Below are positions 35,179 through 44,103 of a DNA stretch of 61,027 nucleotides, piece after piece. This DNA comes from Clostridiales bacterium (GTDB taxonomy: Bacteria; Bacillota; Clostridia; Oscillospirales; CAG-272). Each line of letters begins with the position of its first letter. The stretch's first letter is position 1. Below the pieces are notes generated by a model, which saw nothing but the letters and a program-made list of their open reading frames with translations, made no database searches and had not been told where the DNA came from. The DNA lies in contig JAAWQR010000009.1 of NCBI GenBank assembly GCA_022800625.1, forward strand, positions 1-61,027, written 5' to 3'. Made by a program: the position numbers and the translations under genes.

Positions 35179-36303
35179 TTACACTGTCGGTATTTTTTCT
35201 TCAACTGAAGTACTTTCTGTCGCAGGCTCGTCAGTCGGCTCAGTTGAGGGTAAATTTGACGGATCGGTAACTGTGAAAATAGATTCTGTAGAAACCGTCT
35301 GCTCCTGCGGTGCGGTCGTTTCGGGAATTACATAATCATCAGGCGGGATATTAAGAATTTGCCCTGCTTTGATATCTCCCTTATCTGTGAAACCGTTATA
35401 CGCCGCTATTTTATCGGCTGTAGTATTGAATTTAGCCGCAATGCCGGACAGGGTATCGCCGGACTGTACGGTGTAGGTGCCGTGGGAAGGTTCGGACGGC
35501 TGATCGGTAGGCTCTGTCGAATCGCTTTGAGCCGAAGTGTTTGTATCATCGGTGGAAAAATCGTCGGTGATAGGATCGACGGCAGGGACTGCATTATGGA
35601 GATAATTCACTGTTCCCGCAGGCAGACTGCCCCATACGCCGGTAAAGGTGTAATTGCCGGGCGCAGCCGGTGCAAACTGAACGGTGATACTGTCCCCCGG
35701 CTTAAAAGTCTGCGTATATGTTTTTTCTCCTGTTTCATTCTGAATTAGGCAATAGCCGCCGCATTCCTTAACAGAACCGCTTGCTTTTAATGTAACCGTG
35801 TAGGATGTGTCTGCCTCGAGACTGTAATGAATGCCGTCTGCCGACTCAATTATGCTCTCGCCGTACAAAACCGATTCCACCGACACCTCATAGTAAGCGG
35901 AGGTCAGCTTTTGCGCAGGAGTTTCAACGCTTGCAGTGTACCAAGCCCATGTCATGCCGCATACGCACACCGTGCATATGAAAATACCGAGAATTGATGG
36001 GAGAAGAAGCGGTGCAAGGCTGTCACCACGCTCCTTTTTTACCTTGTCGGCTCTGTGGTAGATTCTGTTATAAAGCCGAATCACATTTGTTCGGTTTACG
36101 AAAGGAATGAGACAGAGATAATGACAGCGCAGCTCGCCGCGCCATTTTCTGTACTCATTGTAGTTGTCGGCATGATCCATCTCATAGCAGATATAGAGTG
36201 TATGCGCTGCAAAATTCCGGCAAAAAGACACCAGCTTTGCGACTAGGAATGCGAGCAATGCTGCTGAGAGGACAAATGCAATCAATATTAATTTACCATT
36301 CAT
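35179..36303 (-). CDS. TasA-like membrane protein with LysM domain
   Basis: The 374-aa protein has a first membrane helix (about 1-24), a Cys-rich cytoplasmic loop, a second helix (about 100-121) followed directly by WAWYTASVETPA, the start of many TasA/CalY-like ectodomains, a beta-rich region (to about 235), a Ser/Thr/Asp-rich linker, a LysM domain (about 275-320: Y-T-V-Q-S-G-D-T-L-S-G-I-A-A-K-F-N) that binds peptidoglycan, and an acidic, Pro/Thr-rich tail. It is the last gene of the fibre locus. GGAGAC lies about 10 nt upstream. It probably links fibres to the wall. Confidence 0.75.
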   Translation of the reverse strand: MNGKLILIAFVLSAALLAFLVAKLVSFCRNFAAHTLYICYEMDHADNYNEYRKWRGELRCHYLCLIPFVNRTNVIRLYNRIYHRADKVKKERGDSLAPLLLPSILGIFICTVCVCGMTWAWYTASVETPAQKLTSAYYEVSVESVLYGESIIESADGIHYSLEADTSYTVTLKASGSVKECGGYCLIQNETGEKTYTQTFKPGDSITVQFAPAAPGNYTFTGVWGSLPAGTVNYLHNAVPAVDPITDDFSTDDTNTSAQSDSTEPTDQPSEPSHGTYTVQSGDTLSGIAAKFNTTADKIAAYNGFTDKGDIKAGQILNIPPDDYVIPETTAPQEQTVSTESIFTVTDPSNLPSTEPTDEPATESTSVEEKIPTV

Positions 36304-36333
36304 AAAAGGTGTCTCCTTTTCTGAAGATTTATG

Positions 36334-36448
36334 CGGTAATCAAGAAGCATAATTCCATTGGCAATAAGCAAAGCGAATTGCAGAGCAGCGCAAGCGCACT
36401 TACATTTTAACTCGCTCCGGCACTGTGTATTATGCTCTTTGATTACCG
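36334..36448. repeat. Inverted-repeat intergenic element, long form
   Basis: Terminal arms of about 20 bp (18 of 20 match) begin CGGTAATCAA and end TTGATTACCG, enclosing about 75 bp. The interior matches the element at 39120-39231 base for base at most positions. A second hairpin, CCGTATATCCCC/GGGGATATACGG (36446-36474), overlaps its end. Confidence 0.8.
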
Positions 36449-36520
36449 TATATCCCCCCGAAGGGGATATACGGTGCTTTCTCCATTATGTTTCGGGAAA
36501 GACTTTATAGTGTCGTTGAC

Positions 36521-37657
36521 TTAGTTATCTGTTTTGAGGTTTGTTACTTCATTACCGATTTCCGCAAACGGAGCAGCAGATTCATTTAATGTCAAAGTCA
36601 CATTACTCTGTGAGTTGCCGGAAACAACATAGTAATTGCTGTCCTCTGTATAATGAGAATCACCAACAGCCCATCCAATATATGACTTGCCGGAATGAGC
36701 CTGAGAAATGGCAACATCTTCAACAGTATTATTCGTAACTGTCAACCACTGAGTGGAAGTTCCTTGATTAAATTGACCAACGATGCCACCAACATTAGGT
36801 GTTCTGTTTGCTCCTATTGTCAGTTTTCCTTTTGAATATATTTTAGATTTTAACACTTTACAATGATCAATAGTATTACCATAATTTTCAAATCCAGAAA
36901 TACCACCAACCTGACGGGTGCCTTCAATTACAGCATTAGTAACTTCGCAACCGCTTACAGTCATTCTACCTTCACCCATATATCCTACAATGCCACCTAC
37001 ATTGTCGCCAGAAGACAATGCCAAAAGACCGCTAGGATTATTTGATGCAATAATTGAAGTCTTGCCTTCATCAGCAGTTACCACACAATCCGTTATATTT
37101 CCATAGCAATATCCGGTGATGCCGCCAACAAAACGTCTGCCTGTTACATTGACGTTTATTGCTTTACAATCATTGAAGGAACTGGTAAAACCGTTGCCCG
37201 CAAATGCACCGGCATTCGCATCAGTGGTATGTATAGTCGAATCAGCAATTATCAATTTTGTAAAAGTACCATTGGCACTCTTCGCACAAATACCAGCACC
37301 ACCAGATGTTTCATTCACGTTCAAGCCGCCGATAGTAGCATATGCTTTGCCCTCAACAGCACCTTCCATATTGCCATTGAATTCTTTGATAGGTTTGAAG
37401 TTGCCAACATTCGTGATATCACCTGTAATTTTTACTGTGCATCCTGCAAAGTTAACAGGGATACCGGTTTCTGTTGCAGTTTCCTGATATGAATAATCGG
37501 AAAGCCATTTTAACTCGCTAACCTCATCAACACTTATAATCTTGCCATCAATATCGGGCTTTTTGGTAATATCTGTGTCCGCCGCAAAAGCCGTAAAAGA
37601 CATAGTGCTAATTGCCATTACACCTGCAAGAATTGCAGAAATAATTGATTTTTTCAT
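36521..37657 (-). CDS. Secreted GLUG-repeat surface protein
   Basis: The 378-aa protein has a classic Sec signal peptide (M-K-K-S-I-I-S-A-I-L-A-G-V-M-A, cleavage after A-F-A-A) rather than the SipW type. The mature part has repeated G-G-I-x-G-Y, G-G-I-V-G-Y and G-G-I-S-G-F turns spaced about 40 residues apart, a GLUG-type beta-helix found in bacterial adhesins. No anchor motif. It follows the SipW-type GLUG protein by about 50 bp and is probably co-transcribed. Confidence 0.78.
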   Translation of the reverse strand: MKKSIISAILAGVMAISTMSFTAFAADTDITKKPDIDGKIISVDEVSELKWLSDYSYQETATETGIPVNFAGCTVKITGDITNVGNFKPIKEFNGNMEGAVEGKAYATIGGLNVNETSGGAGICAKSANGTFTKLIIADSTIHTTDANAGAFAGNGFTSSFNDCKAINVNVTGRRFVGGITGYCYGNITDCVVTADEGKTSIIASNNPSGLLALSSGDNVGGIVGYMGEGRMTVSGCEVTNAVIEGTRQVGGISGFENYGNTIDHCKVLKSKIYSKGKLTIGANRTPNVGGIVGQFNQGTSTQWLTVTNNTVEDVAISQAHSGKSYIGWAVGDSHYTEDSNYYVVSGNSQSNVTLTLNESAAPFAEIGNEVTNLKTDN

Positions 37658-37704
37658 TTAAAACTTCCAACCTTTCTATAATATTTTTATTTTACATTTG
37701 ATTT

Positions 37705-39033
37705 TTATTCATCTGTATTTACGCCATACTGAGAACCAACTAGAGAATTCTCTGTACCAGAAACAACTCCAGTATTGTCATCCGAATTGGTTATTGTAAC
37801 GGTCATCGGACCACTCCATGTACCTATAATTGAAGTAATTCCGCCAGCGATTGCATTATCCGGAACAGTAATATTTCCTTTATTTTTACAATTACTTACA
37901 GTAGTCTCTCTACCAAAACCTACAATACCGCCAACCACTAAGGAGTTATTATCATCGGTCTTTCGGTCTGCTGCATTGATATTAACAGCGTTTGTGCATC
38001 CGGAAATTGTTGAACTTTTTGCATAAGCACAAATACCGCCATTGCCGGAAATAAATGCATCGTTACTGTCTCCCTGTAATCCGCCCAATGTCATTTCACC
38101 GCTAACGGTCAAGTTTTGGATAGTTGCGTTGCTAATTGCGCCAAAGAAACCGCCTACTTTGGTTCCATCATTATCATGAATCATAACATTTGACACAGTG
38201 TGACCTACACCATCGAAGGTTCCCATGAAGGGCTTATCATATGTACCGATTGCAACCCACTCTCCATTGGGAAGAACGATATCGTTTGCAAGGGTAACGG
38301 TCTTTCCGGCAAAGTTATCTGTTCCTGCATTAACAAGCTCTGCAAGATATGCAAGCTCATTACCGTTTTTGATGGTGAAGCTGCTCTCGGTAGCATGGTC
38401 ATCGTACCATGTCTTGCTGTTTTCAGTAACTTCGATCTTCGGATACTCAGCATTCTTGTCATACTGGTCATCAGTGCTATCCTGCTCATATGTGTACTGA
38501 GTAGCAATAACAGTGATACCAAGACCTTCAATAGACAAATCTTGATACTCATTACCGGCAAGCTCATCCATATGACCGGTAATGGTGATGGCATCAGAAG
38601 TTTCATCGGGAAGAAGGTAACCTTCTGCAGTTACATCAAGTGCGCCATAGGTGAACTCAATTGCTTCAAGCAGTTTTGCATCACCGTCAACGCTATTGAC
38701 GATAACCTTGTACTTGAGTGCAAGGTTGCCGTTATTAATGATTCTGACATCAGGCAGTCTGTAGGTTGCGCCGGGTTCCCAAAGTATTTGATCCTGTGCA
38801 CGACCATCTGCTGCAAGCCAACCGAGAGTTTCGCCCTCAGCGCTCACCCAGTTACCATCTGCGTCTTTCATTTCCAGCGATACATCAAGTTTACCGGACT
38901 GGATTTTGTTCACCGCAGTTTTTACGGAATCGGTAAACCACGCAAAGGTTGAACCGACGAGCATTGCACAGCATAGCATCATGGAAAGTACGCTGGCAAA
39001 CAATGCTCTCTTTGTGTTTTTACTTTTTGTCAT
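37705..39033 (-). CDS. SipW-type signal peptide fibre protein with GLUG repeats
   Basis: The 442-aa protein starts MTKSKNTKRALFASVLSMML and continues CCAMLVGSTFAWFTDSV, the SipW/TasA signal type, shared almost exactly with the proteins at 40270 and 42320. After a TasA-like beta domain (to about 195) come GLUG-like repeats with G-G-F-F-G-A, G-G-I-C-A-Y, G-G-I-V-G-F. Probably exported through SipW and assembled outside the cell as a fibre or matrix component. GGAGG lies about 9 nt upstream. Confidence 0.85.
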   Translation of the reverse strand: MTKSKNTKRALFASVLSMMLCCAMLVGSTFAWFTDSVKTAVNKIQSGKLDVSLEMKDADGNWVSAEGETLGWLAADGRAQDQILWEPGATYRLPDVRIINNGNLALKYKVIVNSVDGDAKLLEAIEFTYGALDVTAEGYLLPDETSDAITITGHMDELAGNEYQDLSIEGLGITVIATQYTYEQDSTDDQYDKNAEYPKIEVTENSKTWYDDHATESSFTIKNGNELAYLAELVNAGTDNFAGKTVTLANDIVLPNGEWVAIGTYDKPFMGTFDGVGHTVSNVMIHDNDGTKVGGFFGAISNATIQNLTVSGEMTLGGLQGDSNDAFISGNGGICAYAKSSTISGCTNAVNINAADRKTDDNNSLVVGGIVGFGRETTVSNCKNKGNITVPDNAIAGGITSIIGTWSGPMTVTITNSDDNTGVVSGTENSLVGSQYGVNTDE

Positions 39034-39119
39034 TGTGTTTTACCTCCTTTTATAAATTTTTTTGCAATGACAATATGTAATAGGGATTTTCCCTAAAACA
39101 CCATAATTCAGCCAATCTT

Positions 39120-39231
39120 CGGCAATCAAAAGGCACAATTCGTTGGCAATAGCAAAGTGAATTGCAGAGAAGTGCAAGCGTATTTGCATTCTAACCTTAT
39201 TCTGCGATGCGTATTATGCCCTTTGATTGCC
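39120..39231. repeat. Inverted-repeat intergenic element, long form
   Basis: Arms CGGCAATCAAAAGGCA and its near complement TGCCCTTTGATTGCC enclose about 75 bp like those at 36334-36448. It lies between sipW and the gene at 37705-39033. Confidence 0.8.
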
Positions 39232-39283
39232 ACCTACATCCAAAAGGGGAAAAGATGGTGTAGGCAGCATATATATGGGGAAA

Positions 39284-40033
39284 CTACCCCTCGGTAATGT
39301 CTGTCTGTTTGTTCTCTGCCCGGGATTCATCCGTGCCCTGAACTTCAGATCGCAACGTTTCTCCCTGTGCACCGCCTTGAAGCTCTGCTTTCATGGCGAG
39401 CAGCTCAGCCATCATCTTCTGCGTCTCTGCGCGGTCAGCTTCGATCTTATCTTTTTCCGCCTGTAATTCCTCTTGCTGCTCCTTTTTATACTTACGGAAC
39501 AGACGAATGCTGTTGATACCCTGCATGAGGATCAGAAGGAGAAATGGAATAAAAATGCAAGCAATATACCCGGGCGTGGTTTTGAGAAATTGAAAGAATT
39601 TACCCACACCGGGTAGGTGTGTCTGGTATTTACCGAGAACAAAGCTGTAGGTAACGATATTTTCATCATTGGTATCGGTGGTCGTACCGTATGTAACAAA
39701 TCCGGGGGCGCCCTCTGCGTCCGTTGTCAGATCTCGGATCTTATGGGTCACGGTCTCACCGTAATTTTCTTCATTAGTGGACTGGTAGGAAATAATATCC
39801 CCGACCTGCAGTTCAGAGGGATCGACCTCTTTTGAGAGAACCAAGTCGCCTGCATCAAAGTCAGTCTTGCTCATTGAGTCCGACAGTACGATAAACATTT
39901 TGTATCCGAATATGCTTCGATCGCTTCGGTCAAAGGTATTGACTGACACGATTGTGAATATCATCATGCAGACGGCCAGCGCTACTACCAGCCATGTAAA
40001 TATGCTTTTTATGATATTTAAGGCTTTTTTCAT
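39284..40033 (-). CDS. sipW: Signal peptidase I, SipW type (ER-type)
   Basis: This family S26 peptidase cleaves the special signal peptides of TasA/TapA-like fibre proteins. The 249-aa product has one N-terminal transmembrane helix, the catalytic Ser53 in V-L-S-D-S-M-S-K-T-D-F-D-A-G-D-L-V, and His97 in E-T-V-T-H-K-I instead of a general-base Lys, as in ER-type enzymes. A second helix (about 158-180) and a Lys/Glu-rich coiled tail (to 249) follow, longer than in Bacillus SipW. The start at 40033 follows an AGGAAGAG site; an extension to 40120 is rejected. Substrates are the three SipW-type proteins nearby (inference). Confidence 0.9.
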   Translation of the reverse strand: MKKALNIIKSIFTWLVVALAVCMMIFTIVSVNTFDRSDRSIFGYKMFIVLSDSMSKTDFDAGDLVLSKEVDPSELQVGDIISYQSTNEENYGETVTHKIRDLTTDAEGAPGFVTYGTTTDTNDENIVTYSFVLGKYQTHLPGVGKFFQFLKTTPGYIACIFIPFLLLILMQGINSIRLFRKYKKEQQEELQAEKDKIEADRAETQKMMAELLAMKAELQGGAQGETLRSEVQGTDESRAENKQTDITEG

Positions 40034-40174
40034 TTTACGGTCTCTTCCTTTCTTTGCATTTGAGCCATTCTGCTCAAATGTGGCGTGCAAAAGCTGTACT
40101 TGGAGCTGCAATAACTCCACTTTTCACGCGATTCAGCTATTGTATAATTGTTGAGCACTTAGTTATACCGTATT

Positions 40175-40224
40175 CCGACAACCAAAAGGTATAAGCTGTT
40201 TTTGCTTATGCCCTTTGGTTGCCG
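40175..40224. repeat. Inverted-repeat intergenic element, short form
   Basis: Near-perfect 50-bp palindrome (ACAACCAAAAGGTATAAGC against GCTTATGCCCTTTGGTTG) without the 75-bp interior. It is directly next to a second hairpin CCGTTCTCTC/GAGAGAACGG (40222-40245). It lies between the gene at 40270-42006 and sipW. Confidence 0.8.
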
Positions 40225-40269
40225 TTCTCTCCTAAGAGAGAACGGACTTATTATTTCGTTTATGTATTT

Positions 40270-42006
40270 TTAAAACTCAGGATCTCCAAAGTTGCCTTCA
40301 TCAATTACTATATCTTTAAGTTCGTCATTTGCAACCGTTTTTCCTTCGCCCCAATTATTGTTACTAATATCGTAGGTGATACCGTCTGCCAATGAGGTGG
40401 CTTTCATAACCTGACCGTCACTGTCTCCGGAATTTGTTGCGGTGTTGTTCTTAATGGTGATTTGGGTGTCAGCACCCACATCATTGAAACGGATAATACG
40501 ATCACCAATATTATTAAAGATATTATTCTCAATCACAACAGCCTTATGATTTACCGGACTTTGACCGGACAACTGTATCGCATTATGTCCGGTAGTATCA
40601 AATGTACATCCAGTAACGCTGACACCAACAATATGTGAGGTGTATACGCCCTGATAACAATTTGTGAATGAGCAATCCTTGACGGTAAGATTCTTTACAT
40701 TTCCATTGTTTGCCTCATTGTAATAACGCAGTCCCTGACCATTGCTTGATTCCGTACCATTCGTAGTGAAAGAACAGTGGTCAAATGTTACGTCTTCAAT
40801 CACTGTGTCAAGATTGGATGTATTCATATCAACCTTGCCGGTAAAAGCAATATTCTCAAAAGAAATATTGCTGAGCTTATGGGTTAAATAATAACCGTCG
40901 CACTCCTTACCCAAAATAGGATCGGTAATTTGAGGACCATTTCCACGGTGCATATGACCGGAAGAAACTGTCATACCAGCAACGGATACTCCATTCTGTC
41001 CTACAATGGTCAGATTGTCAATTGTGCATGTATAGCTGGATTGATTATGATACTCATTAGGATTAGATTTGTGGGCTATGTACTCCTCAGCAGTTGCAAA
41101 GGAAACAGGAGTATTTTCATGTCCATGTCCGTGTGTGCAAGTATATACCGTATCTACTTTTGAAGGAGTACCGATCACAAGCGGTCCATATTCACCGGGA
41201 GCAAGAATCAGCTTTGCATTAGACATGCTGCCATGCTCGCCATTGAGATATTCCTGAATATTATCGGGAGTAACTTCATAGGAAAGAGCAGGGGCATCTT
41301 TATCATAATTCTCATCAAAACTATCACTCTCATACGAAGACTGTGTTGCCACAAGGTTTACACCGAGATCGATTGAAGGGATAACGTCGCCGCGGTAGTT
41401 TGCTTCGTTGCCAACCGTGGCAGGCATATATACGACGAGTGCAGCATATTCGGATTTTCCTGCTTCAAGAAGTTCATTGGTCTTCTCAAAATTGCTCAGT
41501 CCTAGTGTATCGCCTGCAGCTGCCCATGCGTCTTCGCGGGTCGCATACTTTGCAATCGCTTCGGAACTTTCAATCTGACCGAATACAAGATAGTCGGACA
41601 GTTTGCAATTTGTCTCACCTATCGCATTTGTGAATTTTGTTTCGTTTGATCCGGTAACTGTAAACTGATATTTCAGCGCAAGAGAACCCACATTGCTGAT
41701 CTTTAAGTATACTGCCTCAGTATGACCGGGTTCCCAAAGATTTTTGGTTTCTCCGTCAGCTTCAAGTGCGCTGAAAAGCTGTGTATCAGCAGTAACCGGA
41801 GTCCATGTTTTTACGGAACCATCTTCATTAAATTCCGTTGCATATTCCAGTTCAACATCAAGATTACCTGCAACAATTTTGTTTTTGCCGGATTTTACGG
41901 AATCAGTGAACCACGCAAAGGTGGATCCGATGAGCATTGCACAGCATAGCATTACGGAGAGTACGCTGGCAAGTAAAGCTCGCTTTGTGTTTTTCGACTT
42001 TTTCAT
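40270..42006 (-). CDS. SipW-type signal peptide protein with beta-helix domain
   Basis: The 578-aa protein starts with the shared M-K-K-S-K-N-T-K-R-A-L-L-A-S-V-L-S-V-M-L-C and G-S-T-F-A-W-F-T-D-S-V signal. A TasA-like beta-domain (about 35-235; L-K-I-S-N-V-G-S-L-A-L-K-Y) is followed by repeats of N-N-I-F-N and D-C-S-F-T-N (about 360-560), which suggest a right-handed parallel beta-helix. TAGGAGTG lies 9 nt upstream. Its leader has a poly-G uORF (42096-42185) and a long hairpin. Confidence 0.85.
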   Translation of the reverse strand: MKKSKNTKRALLASVLSVMLCCAMLIGSTFAWFTDSVKSGKNKIVAGNLDVELEYATEFNEDGSVKTWTPVTADTQLFSALEADGETKNLWEPGHTEAVYLKISNVGSLALKYQFTVTGSNETKFTNAIGETNCKLSDYLVFGQIESSEAIAKYATREDAWAAAGDTLGLSNFEKTNELLEAGKSEYAALVVYMPATVGNEANYRGDVIPSIDLGVNLVATQSSYESDSFDENYDKDAPALSYEVTPDNIQEYLNGEHGSMSNAKLILAPGEYGPLVIGTPSKVDTVYTCTHGHGHENTPVSFATAEEYIAHKSNPNEYHNQSSYTCTIDNLTIVGQNGVSVAGMTVSSGHMHRGNGPQITDPILGKECDGYYLTHKLSNISFENIAFTGKVDMNTSNLDTVIEDVTFDHCSFTTNGTESSNGQGLRYYNEANNGNVKNLTVKDCSFTNCYQGVYTSHIVGVSVTGCTFDTTGHNAIQLSGQSPVNHKAVVIENNIFNNIGDRIIRFNDVGADTQITIKNNTATNSGDSDGQVMKATSLADGITYDISNNNWGEGKTVANDELKDIVIDEGNFGDPEF

Positions 42007-42095
42007 AATTTTACACTCCTATATAATTTTTGTCGGCTTTTTCAACATCAAAACACACCCCGAAAAATGCCGACAAAATCAGAGCGTATTTGTTT

Positions 42096-42185
42096 TCATC
42101 CCCTCCGGACGTTCGTCATTATGACTAGCAGATGGTGTTTATCCCCCCCCCCCGTTATGCAAATTGCCTTTTGTGTGTTTTGCAT
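42096..42185 (-). CDS. Leader peptide with G11 tract upstream of a fibre gene
   Basis: Behind an AAAGGAG site an ATG at 42185 opens a 29-codon frame: M-Q-N-T-Q-K-A-I-C-I-T-G-G-G-D-K-H-H-L-L-V-I-M-T-N-V-R-R-G, stop at 42096. The three glycines come from a run of 11 Gs on the minus strand (42143-42153). The paralogous leader at 43922-44024 encodes the same pattern but is out of frame after its tract. The C-terminal part L-L-V-x-M-T-N-x-R-R is conserved between the copies, which argues that both are, or were, translated. A long hairpin and TAGGAGTG follow before the fibre gene. Confidence 0.6.
   Translation of the reverse strand: MQNTQKAICITGGGDKHHLLVIMTNVRRG
42143..42153. repeat. Poly-C/poly-G tract, 11 bp
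   Basis: Eleven consecutive C on the plus strand, within the leader peptide of the fibre gene at 40270-42006. Tracts of this length commonly slip during replication. Confidence 0.9.
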
Positions 42186-42215
42186 AATCGTATCTCCTTT
42201 CTTATGCATTTCCTT

Positions 42216-42265
42216 CGGCAATCAAAAGGTATAAACGGTTTGTACGCTTATGCCCTTTGATTGCC
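42216..42265. repeat. Inverted-repeat intergenic element, short form
   Basis: Palindrome built of GGCAATCAAAAGGTATAAACG and CGCTTATGCCCTTTGATTGCC arms. It lies between the fibre gene ending at 42320 and the leader peptide of the next. An adjacent hairpin CCTATCCC/GGGATAGG is at 42267-42288. Confidence 0.8.
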
Positions 42266-42319
42266 ACCTATCCCCTGTGTGGGATAGGCGGACTCACTAA
42301 CATGAAAGAGCTATATCGT

Positions 42320-43840
42320 TCAAGCTGACGGCAGGTTAACCATAACACCATCAACATAAAGATTCACATCAGTTCCTCCATATATATAAATAAAATCATT
42401 GAAAATATCTGCATATTCGTCTTCGCTTACAATAAGGTCTGCAATAAGTTTTTCGGTTGAAATTTCAACACCGTTCTTAACAAAAGTACAATTATTCAAA
42501 TTGACGGTACAATCGGCACGAAGTGACAAAAAGAACTCTTTTGCTTCTTTCTGTTCTGTTACTTCAAATGCACAATTGTCAAAACTCAATGTAGATCCAC
42601 TTGCAGTAGAATTGACAACAATTGCGGCAAAATCGCTACTATTTCCACCCGATTGATTTATTCCAGAAATGCTTGAATTACTGAAAGTAGCTGTTGTTCC
42701 GCTAGAATGAGTCTGAAAAGCACAATAACCTGCCACTGTGGAATTATTTACATTTATTTTTGCATTTGTATTCGAACTCGCAATATTAATCGCATAATGA
42801 CCTGCAGTAACCGTGCTGCTTTTAATGTTCAATACAGGATTCGTATTGTTATAAAGAGAAATTCCTCTATACAAGTAAGGATTATTACCTGATGTGGTTC
42901 CACCTGTAATTACAGCATCTACAATATTTAGGGTGACGTCACTTTGGCTGTCCATATCAATTACACGACTTACATATGGATTGGTATCAGGATCCTTTGT
43001 TGAAATTGTATTCCCATTTCCGTTAATAGTGGTGGAACCTGTAATAACGATTTTACTGCCTTTTGTCGTTCCCGCATCAACATCAGATGTCAGCAAAACT
43101 TCGCCGCCTCCAAAGATTGCTTTGTTTAAATCATCAATCGTTGCAGCTTGTGTTAACGGAAGACCCTCATCATAATCCTTGCCGAAGCTGTCGCTTTCAA
43201 CAGTATCCTGTGTTGCTACAAGATTTACACCGAGATCAATAAACAGCGCCTCGCCGTCAGAAGATTCTTTGCCATTGTTCAGGTTATAGTCGTTATCGTT
43301 GGCAGAAGGCTCCCAATAGATTACGATTGCGTATGTATCATCCGCAGCGCCGGCTGCAATTGCGCCGTCCTTCTCAAAATCCGCAACTGTTTTGTCAAAG
43401 GTGAGCGCCTGTGCAGCAGTTCTGTCACCTGTGAACGCTTCGTCAAGGATTGCTACCTTCAACACGTCTTTCAGTGATTTCTCAGTATCTTTTACAGTAT
43501 TGAAATCGTCTGCATTTACAGTCAGCTTATATTTCAGTGCAAGAGAACCGATATTTTTTACAGTGAAGTTCTCATATACCATCACGCCGGGTTCCCACTT
43601 GATTTCCGAACCGTCTGCATTTACAAACAGCTTGGTATCTGCGCCGACCTGCTCATCTTTAACATTGCCGTTTGTGTGATACAGTTCCACATCCAAATTA
43701 CCGGCAACAATCTTGTTCTTACCGCTCGTTACGGAATCGGTGAACCACGCAAAGGTGGATCCCGCGAGCATCGCTACGCACAGCATCATGGAGAGTACGC
43801 TGGCAAGCAAAGCACGTTTTGTGTTCTTAGATTTTGTCAT
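42320..43840 (-). CDS. SipW-type signal peptide protein with beta-helix domain
   Basis: The 506-aa protein begins MTKSKNTKRALLASVLSMML and has the same signal peptide as its two paralogues. A TasA-like domain (about 35-225; F-T-V-K-N-I-G-S-L-A-L-K-Y) precedes N-x-S-S/T-rich repeats (G-S-T-T-I-N-G-N-G-N-T-I-S, then N-I-K-S-S-T-V-T-A-G-H-Y-A-I-N) that suggest a beta-helix. TAGGAGTG lies upstream. The leader has a G10 uORF (43980-44024 in the present frame) and an ATTTTG...CAAAAT hairpin. Confidence 0.85.
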   Translation of the reverse strand: MTKSKNTKRALLASVLSMMLCVAMLAGSTFAWFTDSVTSGKNKIVAGNLDVELYHTNGNVKDEQVGADTKLFVNADGSEIKWEPGVMVYENFTVKNIGSLALKYKLTVNADDFNTVKDTEKSLKDVLKVAILDEAFTGDRTAAQALTFDKTVADFEKDGAIAAGAADDTYAIVIYWEPSANDNDYNLNNGKESSDGEALFIDLGVNLVATQDTVESDSFGKDYDEGLPLTQAATIDDLNKAIFGGGEVLLTSDVDAGTTKGSKIVITGSTTINGNGNTISTKDPDTNPYVSRVIDMDSQSDVTLNIVDAVITGGTTSGNNPYLYRGISLYNNTNPVLNIKSSTVTAGHYAINIASSNTNAKINVNNSTVAGYCAFQTHSSGTTATFSNSSISGINQSGGNSSDFAAIVVNSTASGSTLSFDNCAFEVTEQKEAKEFFLSLRADCTVNLNNCTFVKNGVEISTEKLIADLIVSEDEYADIFNDFIYIYGGTDVNLYVDGVMVNLPSA

Positions 43841-43921
43841 TTTTTAAACACTCCTATTCAATTTTGTCGGCATTTCGGTATAAGATACCCTCCGAATAAT
43901 GCCGCCAAAATCAGAGTGTAT

Positions 43922-44024
43922 CTATTTTGTTTTTTCAGCCCTCCGGGTGTTCGTCATTTTGACTAACAGAGGATATTTATTACCCCCCCCCCGTTGTGCA
44001 ATTCACCGTTTGTCTGTTTTGCAT
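43922..44024 (-). CDS. Leader peptide with G10 tract, out of frame in this sequence
   Basis: AAAGGAG precedes an ATG at 44024. The frame gives M-Q-N-R-Q-T-V-N-C-T-T-G-G-G and then stops at TAA (43980-43982) because the tract has 10 Gs. With 9 or 12 Gs it would continue N-K-Y-P-L-L-V-K-M-T-N-T-R-R-A-E-K-T-K to TAG at 43922-43924, homologous to the leader peptide at 42096-42185. So this copy is in the short (OFF) phase relative to its paralogue. Confidence 0.55.
43983..43992. repeat. Poly-C/poly-G tract, 10 bp
   Basis: Ten consecutive C on the plus strand, inside the second leader peptide, upstream of the fibre gene at 42320-43840. Confidence 0.9.
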
Positions 44025-44053
44025 AATTGTGACTCCTTTCTTATGCATTCCTT

Positions 44054-44103
44054 CGGCAATCAAAAGGTATAAGCAATGTTTTGTTTATACCCTTTGATTG
44101 CCG
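44054..44103. repeat. Inverted-repeat intergenic element, short form
   Basis: Palindrome with arms GGCAATCAAAAGGTATAAGC and TATACCCTTTGATTGCC. An adjacent hairpin CCGCACATCC/GGATGTGCGG lies at 44101-44132. Confidence 0.8.

Noticed and set aside
38200..38952. Plus-strand ORF of 250 aa inside a fibre gene
   Set aside because: Antisense shadow; no RBS; the minus-strand gene has a clear signal peptide.
36334..44103. CRISPR array made by the repeated palindromes
   Set aside because: Spacing is 1.8-4 kb and follows genes, with no regular spacers or cas genes.
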